Assembly: GCF_046630445.1 (NCBI RefSeq) | Contig: NC_092333.1 | Coordinates: forward strand, 312,571,001 to 312,635,000 | Reading direction: 5' to 3' | Source: Rutidosis leptorrhynchoides | Taxonomy: Eukaryota; Streptophyta; Magnoliopsida; Asterales; Asteraceae | DNA: 64,000 nucleotides | Shown: positions 58,798 to 64,000 of the stretch, piece after piece | Layout of the letters: the number at the start of each line of letters is the position of its first letter | How positions within the stretch are numbered: position 1 is the stretch's first letter | Notes under the pieces: generated by a model | What the model was told of the DNA's origin: nothing | Database searches by the model: none | The model's input: only the letters and a program-made list of their open reading frames with translations | Program-made: the position numbers and the translations under genes

Positions 58798-59954
58798 TGA
58801 TGCGTGATTATGACTTTAAAAACGCAATTTAGAACAAGCTTTCTTCACTTAAACAGACCTGAACACAAACCCCCAAATTTGTAACAGTAACAGCCCCAAA
58901 ATCAGAGTATAAAACTCTGAAATAAGAACACAAGGATAGAAGAATCTAAACCCCAAATTGATAAAGATACCACCACAATTAGAGATCTAGAAACACTCCA
59001 AATCTTCAACTACAGCTGATAAAGATTCCACCACAACTATAATATCAGATATGAAGATTTGGATTTCACCACAATGTTTGATAAAGTAACACCACAAACA
59101 CTGATAAAGAAACCACTCTTAGCCACTGGAATCAAAGATTCGTAAAGACACAGAGATTTTGTAAATAGATAAGCTCTATCAAACTTTTCATTCAATCATC
59201 AACCAAGTTTTACAATTACAAGAGCTCTCTATTTATAGTAGAAGCTTAACAGCTATTTTCTAAAAGACAAAAACATAAAAAGGAAATGGAGACAAAAAGG
59301 ACAAACAATTACAAATTAGCCAATAAGAATAAGGGACACAATCTGCAAAAAGCCTGCCATTTGTTAGTGCTCCTTCCCATGATAAAAGCATCCAATGATA
59401 AATGGGAGTCTTCCTTGGATAGCTAACATTCTTCTAGAACAGCCACACACGTGTTAAGCACATGACCTGACCGGTTTATTGAAAAGCATAAGTAAACTTT
59501 GAATTATATCAGCAAGTTGGCCATTCAAACAGAAAATAGCATCGCGTGCTGGTTGTACTAGAGTTTCGTGTGCTGATTGAACTAAAATTCTTTAGCTGGT
59601 TGAACTAGCTGGTTCGCCTAAGCATAACTTTGCTGGTTCGATTTGCTGGTTACCCGGCTGAGTGAATTAAAGCTTTACTGGCTGAACTAAACTCATTTGC
59701 TGGTCCGGCTAGCTGGTTCTTCTTCGTTGCTGGCTTGCCTTCAACTATCAAAAACTTTATTCATGAAAACATAACTACTTCAGTTTAAGGACTGAAGTAG
59801 GGTCACCCCTGAGCTTCTTGAACTAGCTCCAAAAACACTTAGATGATACGAAATAGGTGGCAACACGACCATTGCTTGGCCTGATTTGGGTGTAACATCT
59901 TTTGAGCTCGAGCTGGTTGTGTTGCTGGTTACATTGCCCAGCTCACCCGCATCA
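58798..59954 (-). repeat. 5' LTR of element D
   Basis: 1157 bp, TG...CA ends. The TATA box CTATAAATAG on the minus strand is at 59229-59238 and would drive the element transcript. Confidence 0.95.
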
Positions 59955-60365
59955 AGATACCAAGGAGTACCAACAACAATAACTGTCGAAGTATTAATTC
60001 ATAACTTCATTGGAGAAACTTTCCGCGGCGATTATGTAATCTCTAAAGTCTTAGAGATTATCTAATCTAGCCCTAACCATAAATCAGTTAAGCGAACCAA
60101 AATGATATAAGGAAGAGTAGAAACCCTGACAAAAATGGTGTGTGATTAACAAGCTAAACTTGCTTTACCAACAGCATCAACAGTACCGTCAGCGTTGCCA
60201 GCATCGTCAGTACAGTCAACATCCGAATCAACAACACCGATAACATCACAAACTCCGTCAGTTCAAGAATCACTGTGGACATCATTACAAATCAATAACT
60301 TGTATATTGTATCAACGAGTTATGAAGAATTAACTCATTCCCTCTGAAGAAATTATATGTATATT

Positions 60366-60368
<3 letters not shown>

Positions 60369-60443
<75 letters not shown>
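60369..60443. repeat. (TA)n microsatellite, B2 internal region
   Basis: About 75 bp of uninterrupted TA. Confidence 0.92.
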
Positions 60444-60445
<2 letters not shown>

Positions 60446-60962
60446 AAATAAATCTTTCCGTGCTAAGCTATTGTGTGTGAATCTTAACTACTCGGTTAAT
60501 TCATATTACAAATATGCAATAATGTACGTCCTTCGGCCGCAACTTAACCAGCGTTAACTACAATCTCTGTCACAATTCAACAAATTCCAATTCATAATAA
60601 ATCAAGTATATATTTGATTTTACACTTTCATCATCGATGTACCCGAAACTTTTCAGATAACATCATTCGTACTTTGCGAAATTCACAAGAATTCCACGAA
60701 CCGAACATCATACATCAACAAATAACGAAGTATTGATTCATAATTTCAATGTCATTAAAGAAATACTGCGTAAAAGTTATGTATTTTTTTAAAGCCTTTA
60801 GGGATTATTCAATTCTAGTTTCAACTGTAAATCAAATGAGTTTAATTTAACATTAACTCATTAAACATATGTTACATCTGAAGAAAATATACATATATAT
60901 ATTTTCATAAAGACTATAATAAAATTCTTTTGTACAAAATATTAATTGTGAATTTTTTTTAA

Positions 60963-60979
60963 CGGGTAGGAAATACCCG
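60963..60979 (+). other. PPT-like hairpin, B2 internal region
   Basis: CGGGTAGGAAATACCCG preceded by TTTTAA; 6-bp stem kept despite changes in the loop. Confidence 0.7.
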
Positions 60980-63016
60980 AGAGATATATAAATTCACAAA
61001 TAATATGTTACATTCTTCGAATCTGATTCAGCAAATCATCCATTATACTCCATACTTTCACAACAATATGCATTCTTTTATAGAAATCAAAACAACCATA
61101 CTCATTCAAAATTTAATTACATATTCTGATTTTGAAATCTCAAAATTCAACTCGAGATTTGACCAAAATCATCACTCTTAGATCCTTACATCTTTCACAA
61201 GCTATATTTTGACTTCAAAACTGTGTTAGAACATCAAATGTATGTTAACGATTACAATCTGTGTTCAAACCCTTCGAAAATTTCTGAAGACACTTCGAAT
61301 GATGAGCAATAGAGATGATGATCCAATCACATGTTACCCACAGTTATGTACCCGAAAAAATCTTGAAACCAAAGTAAAAGTTTAAACAACGTATCCGCGT
61401 CAGATTCTTTGGCATTTATTAGCAAAAATAACTTTGCGACTCCTATTCAAAGTAGCCAGTTTTGTCACAGCTCCAGCAAGTCAACTTCGACTTTTCAGTC
61501 AGACTAACCTTATTATAACCTTGAGATATACACCATCGTTACTAGGGAACCTTTTACATTCCACCACATTATTAGCAGATGTACCAACAATTTCATTACC
61601 CTTTGACTTTAGCCTCTCCAAAAACTCATTATAATTATTTATTGAAACTCCATCATTTACTCATTCACATCTTGTAATGAGAATTGCCATACGAATCATT
61701 GGGAATTAGCAATCAGTATTTTGAAATCTCGCAGCATGTCTACGCCAACAGTTATATGTGTATATATAACGTCAGAGACTTAATTTGAATGTGAAGTTTC
61801 TGAAAAACACTCCGAAATACGAATTGGTTCTTCGAAAATGGAAAAAAATGCTGATGAAGCAGCAAAAACTATAAACGACTTTAAACGGTAAAAGCTGGAT
61901 GATAATGATGAAGTGTGCTGGCAACGCGTAGAAAAAGAGAAGTTTTGGAACTGGAAAACAGATTGAGCAAAGTAGGAAGGAGGCTGTGGACAAATTACAA
62001 AGACTGAACCTGACTTCAAAGGATCCAAATGATTCAGTACATGCTGAAGTCATTACCGAATACCTTGCTCCTGACTCTAAACCCCTGCGGACAATATTCT
62101 TCATCATCCTCTAATATTAGAAATTTTAAAATATCATCATATCTTTCATTATAAATATCCTCCATATTTCTGAAGATATTTTCTTAATTTTTCTTATTTG
62201 AAATCATTTACCTCTTCGCGCTATCTGTATTACATCATAAAAGAAACTATTTTTGTTTCTAAATTCTGAAACATTCAAGTTTAAAATAGGAATATTTTGA
62301 AGTAGTGTTGGGAACTGAAGCATGAATTAGTATAATATAATGACACTTGATCAACGTGATTATATTACAGTAAGTCATGCTGAGTTTCTAAATGGAACGT
62401 GATGATTCACAGATCATAACATCATCATGTGCCATGTTATACGACTCTTGTATTCTATTTAACCTCTAAAATATCAAGAAAATATTTCTTGATGATTCGG
62501 CCTTTTCCAAGGTATTCTAGTAATTTGACAAGTCAAGATCGTGCCATCATAATTTCCTTTCTAGAACATTAACAATGTTCATTCCGAAATTTATATCTGT
62601 GATTTCTGGACCATTACAAGAGGTGCTTAATTGCAAGAAGAAGAAACGAAAGGACAAAACTCTGAAATAGAAATTGGGGTATATATTGCAGCAAATAAAA
62701 GAGAGCATTAACTGTGAATGATAATGATTATAGAAGACAGAAGCAGAGACTTTGAAATATAAGGGAACATATAAAGCCCAACGATAAACCAGAAATTATA
62801 AACCATATATATCGATGCATATAGCAATATAAAGACACGGGAGAACTAGAAACACTATAAACCCAAGAGTATAGTAGAAGTAAATAGATTCTTCCGGCGG
62901 TAGATGAAAAAGAAGAATGACCGATATGAAAGTTAGAAGTATATCGAGAATCGGAACTGGATGGAGCATATTGATGAATACTTTAAAATATGAGTTGAGG
63001 GGGAAAGAATAGAAGG

Positions 63017-63629
63017 TGATGAAACATGACTAGGAATTTAGAAATCAATAGATTTAACTCACACAATGGCGGAATAAGTGAATCAAACCCTCTAGTGAAT
63101 AGGTTAAGTTTTTTTTGATTAATTTAGTCAAACCACAACTAAATCAAGTGTGATTAGATCAACATCTAGAGCTATTATTCACCACCTGGGTGATTTGGAG
63201 TGAGAGAAAATCGGAGGAGCTCACTAGATCTGAGTGTGTGTAACAAATAAGAGGCTTAACCTAAAATGAAGAACATAAGACTTTATATACCCCTGCTGTT
63301 GACTCACCCATACGATTCATTCATTACACGTACGAGTTGGCTTCATCAGCCGTACGGGTGATCACTCACTCGTGTCTTCTCATTTAGGTTGTAATTGTGA
63401 CTTAGCTCAGCATCAACCGTGCGTATGAGCCTGTCATCCGTACTAGTGAGGCTTCACTCGTATGTCTGACTAAGTCTAACATAGTCAAACATCTAAATCT
63501 CATTCCTGCAGTTCCTGTAACCACATACAAACACGGATAGGATAATAACGAGCAATCATGGTGGCCTGTAAACTGTTGTACCTGCAATGGACGTGGGTAG
63601 ATGTCTAGGGACTTGCATAAAATGCATCA
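63017..63629 (-). mobile_element. 613-bp insertion of unresolved class in the B2 tail
   Basis: Interrupts the homology of B2 with A3 (40830 region). It is flanked by ATAGAAGG at 63009-63016 and 63630-63637 and has TGATG...CATCA ends. A minus-strand TATATAAAG near 63280 and the TG...CA ends suggest a solo LTR, but an 8-bp duplication is longer than the usual 5 bp and would suit a hAT-type element; its inverted ends are short. The small ORF inside is not convincing. Confidence 0.6.
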
Positions 63630-63637
63630 ATAGAAGG

Positions 63638-64000
63638 TGTGAGTTGTAAGGAAATGAAGGAAGTGAATTTATAAGAAAATCTCTGACAGAACAATTAAAA
63701 TGGACGATCGCATTTAAAGCGGATCCTAATTTCCTTGATTACCGGAGAGTCAAATCTTATTAAGAAGATTTTCTTCAAATCCCTTGAAATCTGGGAATCA
63801 ATCATATCTACGTCAAATGATAAGATGAATCTACACTTACTCATTTCACTCTTCTATGTTAGCTTCATTCGTACTCTTCATATAAATGGATTGTTTATCC
63901 AAATTATTCGCTGATGATAAAACTCTAATTTTCAGCCCGTATGCATCATGAAAACATACTTATTATCATTCACGACCTTTCCACGCAAATTTCAGGACGA
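63638..64000. other. 3' tail of B2 up to the pre-PPT hairpin
   Basis: Matches 40830-41200. The last bases CAAATTTCAGGACGA are a variant of the AAATTTCGGGACGAAATTT hairpin, cut by the window end. Confidence 0.75.

Larger units (their letters stand above)
53172..59954 (-). mobile_element. Element D: complete CRM-like Ty3/gypsy chromovirus on the minus strand
   Basis: 6783 bp with the target duplication AGATA (53167-53171 and 59955-59959). LTRs are 1158 and 1157 bp with TGATGC...GCATCA ends and about two dozen mismatches (near 2%), mostly transitions. Order on the minus strand is 5' LTR, PBS, gag, zinc knuckle, protease, RT, RNase H, integrase, with the PPT inside the coding sequence. Protease DGGSC, RT YFDD in VVYFDDILVYSK, and a pol that runs into the 3' LTR point to the centromeric (CRM) lineage. 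It has a gag stop, a frameshift and a lost RT catalytic residue, so it is not autonomous. Confidence 0.95.
59955..63016 (+). other. B2 internal region, continued, without a gene
   Basis: Resumes B2 after element D. It holds an Ala/Ser/Thr-type low-complexity stretch (about 60170-60270), (TA)n at 60369-60443, and then blocks shared with B1. One block at about 61985-62110 reads open for some 40 codons (DKLQRLNLTSKDPNDSVHAE) but is frame-broken upstream and not open in B1. I find no gag, protease, RT or integrase motif on either strand. Confidence 0.7.

Overview
This is plant nuclear DNA made almost entirely of nested and rearranged LTR retrotransposons; I see no ordinary host gene. The plant assignment rests on plant-type Ty3/gypsy chromoviruses, a Ty1/copia element, tRNA-Met-type primer sites, 3-4 kb LTRs and a very AT-rich background. 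The Gag/Pol style resembles elements abundant in Asteraceae, but the family is my inference.

Layout. (1) 1-16770: element A1, a Tekay/Del-like chromovirus (family A) whose left end lies outside the window. It has a 5' LTR, PBS, an acidic ORF1, an F-box gene and the start of gag. It is interrupted by a solo family-A LTR (3866-7115, TSD GATAT, inside the F-box gene) and by a complete copia element (8270-16332, TSD ACTGC, inside gag). (2) 16771-32049: element A2, same family, with a 5' LTR deleted into the F-box gene, then gag-pol with chromodomain, then a full 3' LTR. Its protease is split by a minus-strand solo LTR of family B (21331-25357, TSD GTTGG), which itself holds a solo LTR of family C (23633-24206, TSD GTGAT). 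(3) 32050-36894: the 3' part of family C, a Tat-like element, with a multi-exon antisense gene. (4) 36895-41224: element A3, with ORF1, F-box gene and gag/protease of family A fused near 40495 to a family-B 3' end. (5) 41225-64000: family-B sequence with 3.7-4.0 kb LTRs and no gag-pol. Inside it lies a complete CRM-like chromovirus D on the minus strand (53172-59954, TSD AGATA). A 613-bp insertion of unknown class sits at 63017-63629.

The most unusual system is the family-A chromovirus. Upstream of gag it carries two extra genes, an acidic protein of about 200 residues and an F-box protein of about 230 residues. Copies of the F-box gene occur in all three elements. The two full-length copies differ widely in sequence, yet each is open apart from one or two stop codons, at different positions, which suggests the ORF was maintained while the family moved. 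An F-box protein normally links targets to an SCF ubiquitin ligase, so the element may have encoded a host-directed degradation factor; that role is a hypothesis. A short hairpin upstream of gag, sharing the PPT sequence, is conserved in families A and B. Every pol gene in the window carries disabling lesions.
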